Shown one piece after another: positions 35,001-43,626 of a DNA stretch of 64,000 nucleotides (the stretch's first letter is position 1; each line of letters begins with the position of its first letter). Both the position numbers and the translations under genes were made by a program. The DNA comes from Patiriisocius marinus (GTDB lineage Bacteria; Bacteroidota; Bacteroidia; Flavobacteriales; Flavobacteriaceae), in contig NZ_BKCG01000003.1 in the NCBI RefSeq assembly GCF_008974325.1, positions 279,999 to 343,998 of the forward strand, read 5' to 3'. Under the pieces are notes generated by a model. It saw nothing but the letters and a program-made list of their open reading frames with translations. It searched no databases and was not told the origin of the DNA.

Positions 35001-35291
35001 TTAGCTGAAATTACTAAACAATTACAACAGCTAAACTCACAAGTATATGGTAATGCCGCTAAAAATGAAATTGGTGAGAAAAATAGTCCAATTATTGAAG
35101 AGCGAATGTTCTCAATTTATAGAGGATTAGAAAAGTCCACATACGGCCCAACTAATTCTCACAAACAATTAATGCAAATTGTAGAAACTGAATTAAAACA
35201 GTATCAATTAAAGCTAAACACTATTCAAAATTCTATTGCTAAAACCAAAGATAAAATGAACGCCGCTGGCGCTCCGTTTATTGAAAATTAA
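32031..35291 (+). CDS. Secreted BNR/sortilin-type beta-propeller protein (1086 aa), paralogue of 15200-18265
   Basis: After a signal peptide (to about residue 24) it opens LKLRNIGPAFMSGRIAAVAI, close to the opening of the protein at 15200-18265. It has many Asp-box elements (STDGGLTWQNM, TIDGGKTWKKT, SMDGGETWTKL, SVDGGSSWTKE, SENDGTSWSKI). The C-terminal third includes a beta-sandwich-like region (about 830-920) and a helical end, again as in the paralogue. No T9SS tail is present and no catalytic site is assigned. It is transcribed alone and closed by a clear terminator. Confidence 0.88.
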   Translation: MKKHLPLIALLIAFLLLGFNSQAQNDTNSKEKKSIYDGLKLRNIGPAFMSGRIAAVAIHPVNESIWYVGVASGGVWKTVNSGTTWTPVFDDQATFAIGAVTIDPINPNTIWVGTGEDVGGRHIAYGDGVYKSTDGGLTWQNMGLKDSQHISKIIVHPYDSNTVWVAAQGPLWNKGGDRGLYKTIDGGKTWKKTLGNDEWTGVTEIVLNTDNPDMLVAATWDRHRTVAAYMGGGPGSGLHKSMDGGETWTKLSTGLPTEQMGKIGLAMSYFDSNVLYAAIELPRRKGGFYKSVDGGSSWTKESNTVTGGTGPHYYQELYTSPHHQGRLYLMDNNLQISEDGGKTFYRMNEKNKHGDNHALAFRKDDPNYLLVGSDGGLYESFDLTKTWKYIENLPITQFYKLAVDDAEPFYNVYGGTQDNSTEGGPSRTDNIHGIQNSDWKVILNWDGHQTATEPGNPNIMYAERQEGTLSRIDISTGEVIDIQPQAGANEPHERYNWDAPILVSPHDPATIYFASYRVWKSTNRGDNWTAISGDLTKNQNRIEMPILGKKQSWDAAWDVYAMSNYNTITSLAESPKQKGLLYAGTDDGYIQVSENDGTSWSKIEVESLPGVPKTAFVNDIRADLFDANTVYIALDNHKYGDFKPYLLKSSNKGKTWKSISSTIPDGTMVWRTVQDHIAPNLMFAATEFGIYVTTNGGSSWEMLKGGVPTISFRDITIQRRENDLVGASFGRGFFILDDISALREISANTLLQEATLFPVRDAWWYVERPHLSFEKGKGSQGDSHFVAPNPDFGAMFTYYLKDAPKTSSELRKEREKNYNNSDVPFTGYKALEAESQEKEAKLIFVISDDNGTVVRRVTSKPKKGINRVTWDLKYPAPQMILLNGNMNEGDEIPSGFLAAPGKYSVKMYLEENGKVKPLSESVSFNVKPLHKGALPGKSPQELSTFMRDYETLARNTSQFTYTLKKSTKMVQAMSRALEQTNIAPGTIENDLAEITKQLQQLNSQVYGNAAKNEIGEKNSPIIEERMFSIYRGLEKSTYGPTNSHKQLMQIVETELKQYQLKLNTIQNSIAKTKDKMNAAGAPFIEN

Positions 35292-35331
35292 AAGATTGCC
35301 CTTTATCTAAAACCTTAGTTTTATTGCTATT

Positions 35332-35369
35332 AGTTGGTTGTAATTAATATATTACAACCAACTTTTTTT
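35332..35369 (+). terminator. Terminator of the BNR gene
   Basis: AGTTGGTTGTAAT (35332-35344) pairs with ATTACAACCAACT (35351-35363), followed by seven T. It lies 40 bp after the stop. Confidence 0.92.
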
Positions 35370-35433
35370 ATGAACAGGCAACGTTATAGTCTTTTTTTAC
35401 GTCTATATTAAAAAACCATATAAATAACCACCA

Positions 35434-36903
35434 ATGAAACTATCCTATCTAATTACTTCAACACTTCTAATTGCTTTTTTGTTCTTATCCTGTAACGAAA
35501 CTAAAAACGACAATCAAGAAACAGATATCGATGGCGTTTACCAATCTGTTGGTTATGGACGTATTTTAAAAATTATTGATGGTGAATTTTTATTGGCAGA
35601 TGTAACTTCACTTTCTTGTATGCCATTAATGGATGGCAAAATATCAGATTTCAATGAAAATATAAGTTACGCTAACGACACAATCACTTTAAAAGATGGT
35701 ATTAACATATACTTATTTTCGCGAACAATCGATGCGCCACAAGTTTGTAAAAAAGGGACACCTGCGTATATCGAAGCTCAAAATAATATTAATAATCCAG
35801 AGCGAAATTTTGAGATTCTTTGGGAAAATTTCAAAGATCATTATGCATATTTTGAACTCCGTAATGTCAATCCAGACACAATGTATGCAACCTATCGCCC
35901 AAAAGTTACTGCCGAAACTACAGATGCAGAGCTCTTTTTTATTTTAACTGAAATGCTCGATTCATTTGACGATGGTCACATAAGCATAAGCGCTCCAGAC
36001 GAAATTGAAGAAGCCGCAGAAAAATTAGTAGAACTTAATGTTGTTGACAGTACAATTTCAAAAGAAACTAATGATACACAAAATGTTGAAAAACTAAATA
36101 ATTTTAAAGTAGCCGAAATGGTCGCTAATAAATATATTCCCGACGGAATTACAAAAAACGCAGGTATTTTAAGATATGGAACATTAAAAGAAAATATAGG
36201 TTATTTACAAATAAATTTAATGATGGGGCTTGCTGATTATGGTATAAGTGACACATTAAGCTTAAGAGACTATTTTGATCATTATTTTGAATTTGTTGAA
36301 GAAAGTGATAATGATACTAAAGATGAGTTAATTGGTCTTAATAAAACATTAGATGCTGTAATGGGAAGTTTTGCAACTACTGAAGCTCTAATTATTGATG
36401 TTCGGTTTAACGGTGGTGGAAAAGATGAAGTAGGAATGGATGTATTAAAACGATTAAATTCCGAAGAAAAAATTGTCTTCACTAAAAAAGGAAAATTTGG
36501 AAACGGATTCACTCCCATAAACACAGTTACACAACCAGCAAGTAATAACGCATATAGCAAACCAGTTTATCTATTAATCTCGACTGAATCTGCAAGTGCA
36601 ACAGAAATTATGACTTTAAGCTCTTTGTCAATGCCTAATATTACAAGAATAGGTTCAACAACTGAAGGCGTTTTTTCTGATGTATTAGATAAAGAACTAC
36701 CAAACGGATGGGATTTTGGACTTTCAAGCGAAGTGTATTTAGATATGAATGGGGTTAATTATGAAAGCAAAGGAATTCCAGCAGATATTAAAATTACTTA
36801 TTCAAGTGACAAACAGGAATTTCTAAAAAAAGTGATTTCAGATTTAGACGCCAACAAAGATGCTAGCATTGAAACAGCAATTTCAATGGTAATCAATAAA
36901 TAG
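35434..36903 (+). CDS. S41 family C-terminal-processing-type peptidase, lipoprotein
   Basis: The 489-residue protein has a lipobox LFLSCN (Cys20). The S41 core is in the second half: LIIDVRFNGGGKDEVG (about residues 316-331) and the nucleophile region STESASATEIMTLS (about 382-395), in which a Ser acts as base-activated nucleophile. IGYLQINLMMG is the usual strand before the core. The PDZ domain of CTP proteases is not evident. It resembles the tricorn or TSPc-type lipoproteins of Flavobacteria that degrade envelope proteins or peptides. It is monocistronic. Confidence 0.88.
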   Translation: MKLSYLITSTLLIAFLFLSCNETKNDNQETDIDGVYQSVGYGRILKIIDGEFLLADVTSLSCMPLMDGKISDFNENISYANDTITLKDGINIYLFSRTIDAPQVCKKGTPAYIEAQNNINNPERNFEILWENFKDHYAYFELRNVNPDTMYATYRPKVTAETTDAELFFILTEMLDSFDDGHISISAPDEIEEAAEKLVELNVVDSTISKETNDTQNVEKLNNFKVAEMVANKYIPDGITKNAGILRYGTLKENIGYLQINLMMGLADYGISDTLSLRDYFDHYFEFVEESDNDTKDELIGLNKTLDAVMGSFATTEALIIDVRFNGGGKDEVGMDVLKRLNSEEKIVFTKKGKFGNGFTPINTVTQPASNNAYSKPVYLLISTESASATEIMTLSSLSMPNITRIGSTTEGVFSDVLDKELPNGWDFGLSSEVYLDMNGVNYESKGIPADIKITYSSDKQEFLKKVISDLDANKDASIETAISMVINK

Positions 36904-37008
36904 CTACTAAAGATTATAAAGTTTTCTTAATTAAAGATGACAGTTTGTAACATGGTACGCAAATTGCTTACATATAGTTAATTAAAATATTAATCTTAAA
37001 ACAAACAT

Positions 37009-37251
37009 ATGGCAACTAGAAATAATAACGGAAAAGGAATTTTAGCACTTTTAGGAATTGGAGCAGGTGTATTCGCTTGGTGGAAATACAAAAATTTATC
37101 ACCAGAAGAGAAAGCTAGACTCAAAGGAAAGATTGATGAAACTGGATCAAAAATAAAAGATACATACGCCGAGGTTGAAGACACAATTTCTGAAAAGTAT
37201 GAACAAGTGAAAAACACTATTAAGAAAGAAATAAACGAGGCTCAAAGCTAA
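37009..37251 (+). CDS. Small YtxH-like membrane protein (80 aa)
   Basis: The N terminus has a short hydrophobic segment (GILALLGIGAGVFAWWKY), followed by SPEEKARLKGKIDETGSKIKD and an amphipathic helix of repeated KDTYAEVEDT and EKYEQVKNT units. This is the pattern of YtxH-type stress proteins with one membrane anchor and a coiled-coil tail. It is monocistronic and ends with a strong terminator. A stress-related role is an inference from the family. Confidence 0.75.
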   Translation: MATRNNNGKGILALLGIGAGVFAWWKYKNLSPEEKARLKGKIDETGSKIKDTYAEVEDTISEKYEQVKNTIKKEINEAQS

Positions 37252-37272
37252 TATATCATTAAGCATATAGTA

Positions 37273-37302
37273 ATCCCCACAATCTAATTGTGGGGATTTT
37301 TG
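37273..37302 (+). terminator. Terminator of the YtxH-like gene
   Basis: ATCCCCACAAT and ATTGTGGGGAT flank a three-base loop and are followed by a T-rich run. Confidence 0.9.
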
Positions 37303-37331
37303 TTTTCTATCAACTCTAAAGACTACATTTG
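37300..37331 (+). promoter_or_regulatory. Promoter of rlmF, abutting the start codon
   Basis: TTG (37300-37302), a 21-bp spacer and TACATTTG (37324-37331) fit the Bacteroidota promoter. The ATG at 37338 begins 7 bases after the final G, so the mRNA should have almost no leader. This rules out the in-frame TTG at 37329, which lies inside the promoter element. Confidence 0.7.
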
Positions 37332-37337
37332 CCCACA

Positions 37338-38213
37338 ATGCACAAACAAAATCCACACAGTAAAGGTTATAATTTTGACAAATTAATAACTGTTAGTCCT
37401 AGCCTAGAGCAATATGTACTTGTTACAGCTCACGGAAATAAATCAATCGATTTTTCAAAAGCAGCAGCTGTTCTTGAACTTAATAAAGCATTACTTGCAG
37501 AGCATTATGCTTTAGTAGAGTATCAATTACCTAGAAACTATTTAATACCACCAGTACCTGGGAGAGCAGATTATTTGTGGCATTTAAACGACCTATTAAT
37601 TGAACGTGGAATTATCAATAAGCAACAGACTACCAAAGGGCTTGATATAGGTACAGGAGCAAATAGCATCTACCCTATTATTGGTTCGCAACAATTTGGT
37701 TGGAATATGGTGGGAGCTGATATTGACGAAAAAGCTATAGCTATTGCCAAGGAAAATATTTCAAAGAACTCCTTAGAAAAAAACATAGAATTAAGGCATC
37801 AAAAAGATCCTTCAAATTTGTTTAAAGGTATTATTGGAACTGAAGAAAAATTTCAATTTACTATGTGCAATCCACCTTTTCACGCCTCAGCAAAGGATGC
37901 TGAAAAAGAAGCACTTCGGAAAATTAACAACTTGAAGCTTCCCAAAAGAAATGAAAATAATGAGCTTGCCTTAAATTTTAAAGGTCAATCTAATGAACTT
38001 TGGTGCAATGGTGGTGAAGCCCTATTTATTAAACGATTAATAAAACAAAGTGCCGAATTTAAACAACAAGCTGAAGTATTTACAACATTAGTAGCTAAAG
38101 AGATTCATCTTCCTAAAATCTATAAACAATTAGACAAATTAAAAGCTACTCACACTACTATCGAAATGGGACAAGGAAACAAAAAAAGCCGATTTGTTGC
38201 TTGGTGGTTTTAA
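37338..38213 (+). CDS. rlmF: 23S rRNA (adenine(1618)-N(6))-methyltransferase RlmF
   Basis: The ATG at 37338 gives 291 residues, near the usual size. The Rossmann motif is LDIGTGANSIYPIIG and the N6-adenine catalytic motif is CNPPFHAS (NPPF type). HKQNPHSKGYNFD at the N terminus and NKKSRFVAWWF at the C terminus are typical of RlmF. It methylates A1618 of 23S rRNA in the cytoplasm. The gene is monocistronic with a promoter just 7 bp from the ATG, which suggests leaderless translation. Confidence 0.95.
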   Translation: MHKQNPHSKGYNFDKLITVSPSLEQYVLVTAHGNKSIDFSKAAAVLELNKALLAEHYALVEYQLPRNYLIPPVPGRADYLWHLNDLLIERGIINKQQTTKGLDIGTGANSIYPIIGSQQFGWNMVGADIDEKAIAIAKENISKNSLEKNIELRHQKDPSNLFKGIIGTEEKFQFTMCNPPFHASAKDAEKEALRKINNLKLPKRNENNELALNFKGQSNELWCNGGEALFIKRLIKQSAEFKQQAEVFTTLVAKEIHLPKIYKQLDKLKATHTTIEMGQGNKKSRFVAWWF

Positions 38214-38356
38214 TTAATATAGTACTAAAGACAATTTTAGTTTGTATCAAGACAGTATTATAAAGCTTCTAAAAAGAACTTAAAATTTTGAAATAGTATT
38301 TAGACGTTCCATTTCAGAATCCTTACAGAAATATTAGAATAAAAGGTTAAATTTCT

Positions 38357-38364
38357 TAAGTTTG
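38357..38364 (+). promoter_or_regulatory. -7 promoter element of the heme peroxidase gene
   Basis: TAAGTTTG matches TAnnTTTG, and the ATG at 38382 follows after 17 bp. The element overlaps the in-frame GTG at 38364, which therefore cannot be the start. Confidence 0.65.
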
Positions 38365-38381
38365 TGTTAAAACAACTTGAT

Positions 38382-40304
38382 ATGAAACAAACTAACTACT
38401 ATTTGATGGCACTTTTCTGTGTTATTTCATTTTCAATTACAGCTCAAGAAAACCGAAGTTATGATGGGTTAGGCAACAATGTTGCAAATCCTGAATGGGG
38501 AGCTGCCGGAACGTATTTTAGAACTTTCACAACTGCAGCATATTCTGATGGTATAAGTGAACCTGGAGGAGAAAACAGAGCCAATCCAAGGACTGTTAGT
38601 AATGCTTTAGGAAGTCAAGAAACTTTTTTACCAAATGAATTAGGTTTAAGTGATTTTATTTGGGGTTGGGGTCAATTTATAGATCACGATATTAACTTAA
38701 ATGACGATGAAACCTCTGAGCCAATAAATATTCCTGTTCCAGGTTGTGACCCAATGTTTGATCCAGCTTGTTTAGGCAATAAAGAAATTAGAATGTTTCG
38801 TTCTATCTCAGATCCAGCAACTGGTACTGATATTTCAAATCCAAGAAGACATATTAATGAAATTACATCATACATAGATGCTTCTATGGTTTATGGAAGT
38901 GATGAAGATAGAGCTAACTGGCTTCGTACCGGAGTAGATGGATTAATGAAAGTTGGCGCTAATCAATCATTACCTTGGAATACAATCGATGGACTCTTTG
39001 AAAGTGCAATTGACCCTAATGCACCATTTATGGTCGTTGATGGTCAAATATTACCAGATAAGTTTTTCGTTGGTGGTGACGTAAGAGTAAACGAACAACC
39101 TGGATTAGCTTGTTTTCACACATTACTTGTTAGAGAACATAATAGACAAGCTGTAAGTATAAAAGATGCACACCCAGGATGGAATGATGAGCAAATTTTC
39201 CAACGTGCCCGTAAGGTTGTAAGTGCTATAGTTCAAGCAATTACATATGAAGAATTTCTACCAGCAATTGGAGTTCAATTACCTACCTACAGTGGTTATG
39301 ACACTTCCGTAGAAACAAGTATTACTAATATGTTTTCTGCTGCAGGTTACCGTTTTGGGCATACATTGGTAAATGGTCGATTAATTCGTTTTGAAGAAAA
39401 TGGTGACGATTTTCAGTTTGGAGCTACAGATTTAAGAGATGGCTTTTTCAATCCTGAATTATTAAAAGATGAAGGTGGAATTTCTCCTTTCTTTAGAGGA
39501 ATGGCAGCACAAGAGCATCAGTTAGTTGATCCTTTAATTATGAACGATTTACGTAATTTCCTTTTTGGACCTCCAGGATCTGGTGGGATTGATTTATTAG
39601 CGACTAACTTTAATAGAGCAAGAGAACGTGGTTTAACTGATTACAATTCTATAAGAGTTGCTTTAGGTTTAGCACCACACGCTACCTTAGCCGATTTAAC
39701 AAGCGATATTGAATTACAGTCTAAACTATCAACAGTTTACACAGATATTAATGATATTGACCCTTGGATTGGTTTTATGAGTGAAGATCATTTACCAAAC
39801 GCTATTATAGGCGAAGGACTTAATGAATTATTTTTATTCCAGTTTGGAGCTCTTAGAGATGGTGATCGTTATTATTATGAAAATGACCCTGCATTTACAC
39901 AGGTTGAAATTGACGAAATTAAAAATACAAAACTTTCTGAAGTTATTTTAAGAAATACAGACATTGAAACTTTACAAGAAGATGTTTTTACAGCAGTACC
40001 ACGTGACGAACTTTCAATTGAGTTTTTTCCTTTCTCAGGAGTTATGAATATCGATGTTACAGCGTATCCAAACCCTGTACAGAAATATTTTAAAATACGT
40101 ATTGAAGCACGTAGACCTTCAATGGCTACACTTCGTATTTTTGATTTAAATGGAATTTTAGTTCAAGAAAAGCAAATTGCAATGATGAGAGGTGTTACAG
40201 AACACGATTTCGAATTAAGTGACCAACTTGCTAATGGAACATATCTAATATCACTAGAAAGTGATGCTGGAAAAGGTTCTCTAAAAATTATTAAAGGGAA
40301 ATAA
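38382..40304 (+). CDS. Animal-type heme peroxidase with T9SS sorting domain
   Basis: Starting at ATG 38382 the protein has 640 residues with a signal peptide ending near SFSITAQ. The animal heme peroxidase (peroxidasin/myeloperoxidase) fold shows the distal His in GWGQFIDHDINL, the HNRQAVSIKDAHPGW segment, YEEFLPAIGV and the proximal His in YRFGHTLVNGRLIRF. The last 75 residues (AYPNPVQKYFKIRI to SLKIIKGK) are a T9SS type A sorting domain. The enzyme should oxidise halides or phenols outside the cell with hydrogen peroxide. Closed by a strong terminator. Confidence 0.94.
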   Translation: MKQTNYYLMALFCVISFSITAQENRSYDGLGNNVANPEWGAAGTYFRTFTTAAYSDGISEPGGENRANPRTVSNALGSQETFLPNELGLSDFIWGWGQFIDHDINLNDDETSEPINIPVPGCDPMFDPACLGNKEIRMFRSISDPATGTDISNPRRHINEITSYIDASMVYGSDEDRANWLRTGVDGLMKVGANQSLPWNTIDGLFESAIDPNAPFMVVDGQILPDKFFVGGDVRVNEQPGLACFHTLLVREHNRQAVSIKDAHPGWNDEQIFQRARKVVSAIVQAITYEEFLPAIGVQLPTYSGYDTSVETSITNMFSAAGYRFGHTLVNGRLIRFEENGDDFQFGATDLRDGFFNPELLKDEGGISPFFRGMAAQEHQLVDPLIMNDLRNFLFGPPGSGGIDLLATNFNRARERGLTDYNSIRVALGLAPHATLADLTSDIELQSKLSTVYTDINDIDPWIGFMSEDHLPNAIIGEGLNELFLFQFGALRDGDRYYYENDPAFTQVEIDEIKNTKLSEVILRNTDIETLQEDVFTAVPRDELSIEFFPFSGVMNIDVTAYPNPVQKYFKIRIEARRPSMATLRIFDLNGILVQEKQIAMMRGVTEHDFELSDQLANGTYLISLESDAGKGSLKIIKGK

Positions 40305-40323
40305 TTTCAAAAGACTAAAAATT

Positions 40324-40359
40324 AAAAAAGCTCAAACAATTTAATGTTTGAGCTTTTTT
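40324..40359. terminator. Terminator between the peroxidase and helicase genes
   Basis: AAAAAAGCTCAAACA (40324-40338) pairs with TGTTTGAGCTTTTTT (40345-40359). It works for both convergent genes. Confidence 0.92.
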
Positions 40360-40406
40360 AATTCTATAATATTTCCGAAGAAAAAATAATCGATATAGAT
40401 TTAAAG

Positions 40407-41972
40407 TTATTCGTCTTCCTCAACTGGTGGATGCCCGTGAATCTCTTCAAATATTGTATCAAAATTTTCTCTTAGGTGACTCCGCAGTTTAAGTCTGTAA
40501 TCATTTTTTAACCAAGATAAAAAGTTGTGTGTACTTTTACTAATACACTTAGAATAACGTTCAATTCTAAAGTCTATGTCCTCTCCTAACTGTTTTGCTA
40601 ACTCTAAAGCATCATAAACATCTTCACTGTTTTCAGTACAAATGTATGCGTGTTGGGCAATTGAACGTTCTAAGATTACCTTAGAAGTTTCTCCAGCTTT
40701 CACGCTATTTACGTAAGCTTTTTTGATATCAAAAGAAACATCTTCTGAATTCTTAAATTTTTCACGGAGAGCTTCAGGCATTTCATAAGTGAAATAACTT
40801 TCTAACTCCTCGTCATCCATCATATTGTCGAGGTAATAATTTGGCGATCTAAAAATGCGTTGCCAATCTAAATCTGCTCCCCAAGGTCCAAAACGATGAA
40901 AATTATTACCAAGGTCAATTACATCAAAAGTACGCTTGTCTTTCCAAATACGTGATCCACGACCAATCATCTGGTAATACAAGGTCAATGATTTAGTAGC
41001 TCTATTTAATATTATTGATTCAACAGAAGGTTCATCAAAACCTGTGGTTAAAATACTTACCGAAGTCAATATTGCATCTGGAGTTTCGTGAAACCACTTT
41101 AAGATGGCTTTACGTTGCTTTTTTGTTGCAGTATTGTCAAGGTGCATTACTGGATATCCAGCATAATTAAATGCATCATAAACGTGTAAGGAAGTATTAA
41201 TACCGTTATTAAAAATAAGGGTTTTCTTTCCTTTAGAACGCTCTTCATATGCTTGCATTAACTTAGTAAGCATATCTCCTTGAGTATATAAATCTTCAGA
41301 AGATTTTACAGTATAATCTCCGTTAGCCCCTACTTCTAATGAAGTAAGCCCCACATTATATGAGTATGTATTCGCTTCAGAAAGAAATTCGTTTTCAATT
41401 AACTTTTCAATAGTTTCTCCTACAATGAGCTCATTGTAGTTATCATTCATTGGGAGTTTTATATTCGAACTCAAAGGCGTAGCTGTTACACCAAGAATAA
41501 ATGATTTATCGAAATACTTGAATAATTTAGTAAATGAATTGTAATGCGCCTCATCAATAATTACAAGACCTACATCACTAATATCTAGTTTATCATCTTG
41601 CAATCTATTATTAAGAGTTTCGACCATTGCTACAAAACAAACAAACTGATCTTGATCATCTAGATTAGCAGTACTGTTTACAACCTTGTTTTTAACACCA
41701 AATTCCGTAAGCATATTTGAAGTTTGCTTCAACAGCTCAATACGGTGTGTCATAATAAGAACTTTCTTATTATGATTCGTTAGGTATCTACGAACAATCT
41801 CAGAAAATATTACTGTTTTTCCACCACCTGTTGGTAGTTGGTAAAGCAAGTGATAATCATCTGCTCCTTCATCAAATGCGCTAAATATTTTATCAATCGC
41901 ACCTTTCTGGTAAGCATATAAATCTTTTCCAGCTTTAGTTTCGTCTATACTATCTTCAAAGTAATCTTTCAT
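40407..41972 (-). CDS. Superfamily II DEAD/DEAH-box helicase
   Basis: The 521-residue protein has Walker A in LPTGGGKTVIF (about 46-56), the DEAH box in VIIDEAHYN, GVTATP as motif III, and a C-terminal helicase domain with LTTGFDEPS and QMIGRGSRIW (motif VI). The pattern is that of UvrB/ResIII-like DNA helicases. A C-terminal extension of about 130 residues (after WGADLDWQRIF) is unassigned. Its substrate is probably duplex DNA. It is preceded by a TATTTTTG promoter element and stands alone in its direction. Confidence 0.9.
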   Translation of the reverse strand: MKDYFEDSIDETKAGKDLYAYQKGAIDKIFSAFDEGADDYHLLYQLPTGGGKTVIFSEIVRRYLTNHNKKVLIMTHRIELLKQTSNMLTEFGVKNKVVNSTANLDDQDQFVCFVAMVETLNNRLQDDKLDISDVGLVIIDEAHYNSFTKLFKYFDKSFILGVTATPLSSNIKLPMNDNYNELIVGETIEKLIENEFLSEANTYSYNVGLTSLEVGANGDYTVKSSEDLYTQGDMLTKLMQAYEERSKGKKTLIFNNGINTSLHVYDAFNYAGYPVMHLDNTATKKQRKAILKWFHETPDAILTSVSILTTGFDEPSVESIILNRATKSLTLYYQMIGRGSRIWKDKRTFDVIDLGNNFHRFGPWGADLDWQRIFRSPNYYLDNMMDDEELESYFTYEMPEALREKFKNSEDVSFDIKKAYVNSVKAGETSKVILERSIAQHAYICTENSEDVYDALELAKQLGEDIDFRIERYSKCISKSTHNFLSWLKNDYRLKLRSHLRENFDTIFEEIHGHPPVEEDE

Positions 41973-42014
41973 TTACGCGGGATGCTATTAGGGTAGGGTT
42001 GAAATATAAGGCTG

Positions 42015-42022
42015 CAAAAATA
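42015..42022 (-). promoter_or_regulatory. -7 promoter element of the SF2 helicase gene
   Basis: TATTTTTG on the minus strand is an exact match. The ATG at 41972 follows after about 42 bp. Confidence 0.55.
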
Positions 42023-42147
42023 CGCCCTTTTGTGAGTATTGCAAGAAAGAATGGAAGTTAATTTTATCCGAAACTTTAATATGAATCATATTTCGGCTTA
42101 AACATTTTTAAAGATTCAAAATTATACCTTTACCGAAATTCTAATTC

Positions 42148-42717
42148 GTGGAAACGCATCGACATTTTGCCATTTTCAAACCTTACGGAATGGTGAGCCA
42201 ATTTATTACAAACGATAGGCATTCAAAAAACAAAAAATTTTTAGGAGAATTACAGGATTTTCCCGAAGGAACTATGGCAATAGGAAGACTCGACGAACCT
42301 AGTGAAGGGCTATTGTTATTAACAACCGATGGAAAAATGAGTTCTAAAATTAGATCTCGTAAAACTGAAAAAGAATATTACGTTCAAGTCGATGGACTCA
42401 TTACTGATGCTGCTTTAAAAGTACTAGAAAATGGTGTTGAAATTTCGGTTGAAGGTAGTGCTTATAAAACATTGCCAAGTAAAGTCACTTTATTTTCAAT
42501 TGCTCCTTCCCTACCCAAACGTGCAAAAAAAATAAGGGATGATCGCCACGGTCCTACTTCTTGGATTTCAATAATTATTACGGAGGGAAAGTTTAGACAA
42601 GTAAGGAAAATGACAGCGGCTGTAGGTTTTCCTACATTACGTTTAGTACGCTATAGAGTTGCTAATATTACTATAGATGCAATGGATGCTGGTGACGTAA
42701 AGGAAATTGCGCTGTAA
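42148..42717 (+). CDS. rRNA large-subunit pseudouridine synthase (RluE/RsuA family)
   Basis: The 189-residue protein begins at a GTG (42148), supported by a -7-like TACCTTTA at 42125-42132. GRLDEPSEGLLLLTTDG holds the catalytic Asp49 of the RsuA/RluE family, and the C-terminal part has EGKFRQVRKMTAAVGFPTLRL. The S4 domain is absent, as in RluE. It isomerises uridine in rRNA; RluE of E. coli targets U2457 of 23S rRNA, but specificity here is not proven. It is convergent with the next gene, only 1 bp away. Confidence 0.92.
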   Translation: METHRHFAIFKPYGMVSQFITNDRHSKNKKFLGELQDFPEGTMAIGRLDEPSEGLLLLTTDGKMSSKIRSRKTEKEYYVQVDGLITDAALKVLENGVEISVEGSAYKTLPSKVTLFSIAPSLPKRAKKIRDDRHGPTSWISIIITEGKFRQVRKMTAAVGFPTLRLVRYRVANITIDAMDAGDVKEIAL

Positions 42718-42718
42718 T

Positions 42719-43372
42719 TTACTCTTTAATGACTAATATAGTTGCTTTTCTACCTGTAAGTAAATTCCACTCATTTTTAGAAATAAGAATTCCTTTATCA
42801 TCATAAACATGAAGTTCTGCTGTATTTGGACCACTATCACCTTGATTCAATGCTTGAAAATCAATAGCATTTCTTCCTGGCACAAGGTTTAAGTTAAAGC
42901 CTTTAAAACTAGAATCTAATGAGATGTCACTTTGTACAATATCATCATTGACATACACTCTTATTCTATCGCCATCTACACTTTGGTGATCTCTATACAC
43001 AACATTTACATAGCTACCTTTAGTACTTAGTTGTCCTAAAGCTTGGTCTCTATCATACTCATCAGTCGCTTCTTTATCTTTTAAAAATGACTTAGGTGTC
43101 ATATCTGTCTTTACAGTTAGAAAACCATCATCTGTATTAATGCCAATAGGTTTTGGATCTTCTTCCCCTAATCCCCTGTCATTTTTAAGTTCGTATTTAG
43201 GTTTATCAACACTTAATCCAGGTACTGATGTAGCTGGAATATTTAAGGCAGTATTATCTGGGACAACTTCCTCTATTTGTTCAAACTTTACAGTTTCGTT
43301 AGAAGGATTGTCAAACTGAGCCCAAGAGACAGTTGAAATAAATATTGTTAATAAAAAGACTGCTATTTTCAT
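42719..43372 (-). CDS. Secreted protein of unknown function
   Basis: The chosen Met at 43372 gives a normal signal peptide (MKIAVFLLTIFISTVSWA, then Q), whereas the longer frame to 43486 adds 38 residues without export features. The mature protein of about 198 residues starts FDNPSNETVKFEQIEEVVPD and ends in a probable Ig-like or sandwich domain (NVVYRDHQSVDGDRIRVYVN, GFNLNLVPGRNAIDFQALNQ). I do not recognise a functional family. It is a conserved-looking single gene, convergent with the pseudouridine synthase gene. Confidence 0.78.
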   Translation of the reverse strand: MKIAVFLLTIFISTVSWAQFDNPSNETVKFEQIEEVVPDNTALNIPATSVPGLSVDKPKYELKNDRGLGEEDPKPIGINTDDGFLTVKTDMTPKSFLKDKEATDEYDRDQALGQLSTKGSYVNVVYRDHQSVDGDRIRVYVNDDIVQSDISLDSSFKGFNLNLVPGRNAIDFQALNQGDSGPNTAELHVYDDKGILISKNEWNLLTGRKATILVIKE

Positions 43373-43626
43373 ATGTTGATTTATAGACGAAATCATAAAA
43401 CAAATATTACACCAAATTTCTACAAAACATAAAAGTGGAATCATTTTTTTTAATCTTGGACTATATAATGTGTACATATGATACAATTTTAAACCCTTAA
43501 AATTTCCGAAGAAAAAAATAAATAACTTTTTTTCAATCTTTTTGTAACTTTTATAGATGTTGTTACGTATAACCTTTTAGAGTGCATAAAGTACGTGCTC
43601 GAAAACCCTTAAATCTTTATTACACT

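Noticed and set aside
37329..37337. TTG start for rlmF
   Set aside because: It lies inside the TACATTTG promoter element; the ATG at 37338 is used.
38364..38381. GTG start for the heme peroxidase
   Set aside because: It overlaps the TAAGTTTG element, and the ATG at 38382 gives a standard signal peptide.
43582..43626. GTG start giving a longer sigma factor
   Set aside because: The Bacteroidota primary sigma factor starts MRQLKIT, which matches the ATG at 43627.
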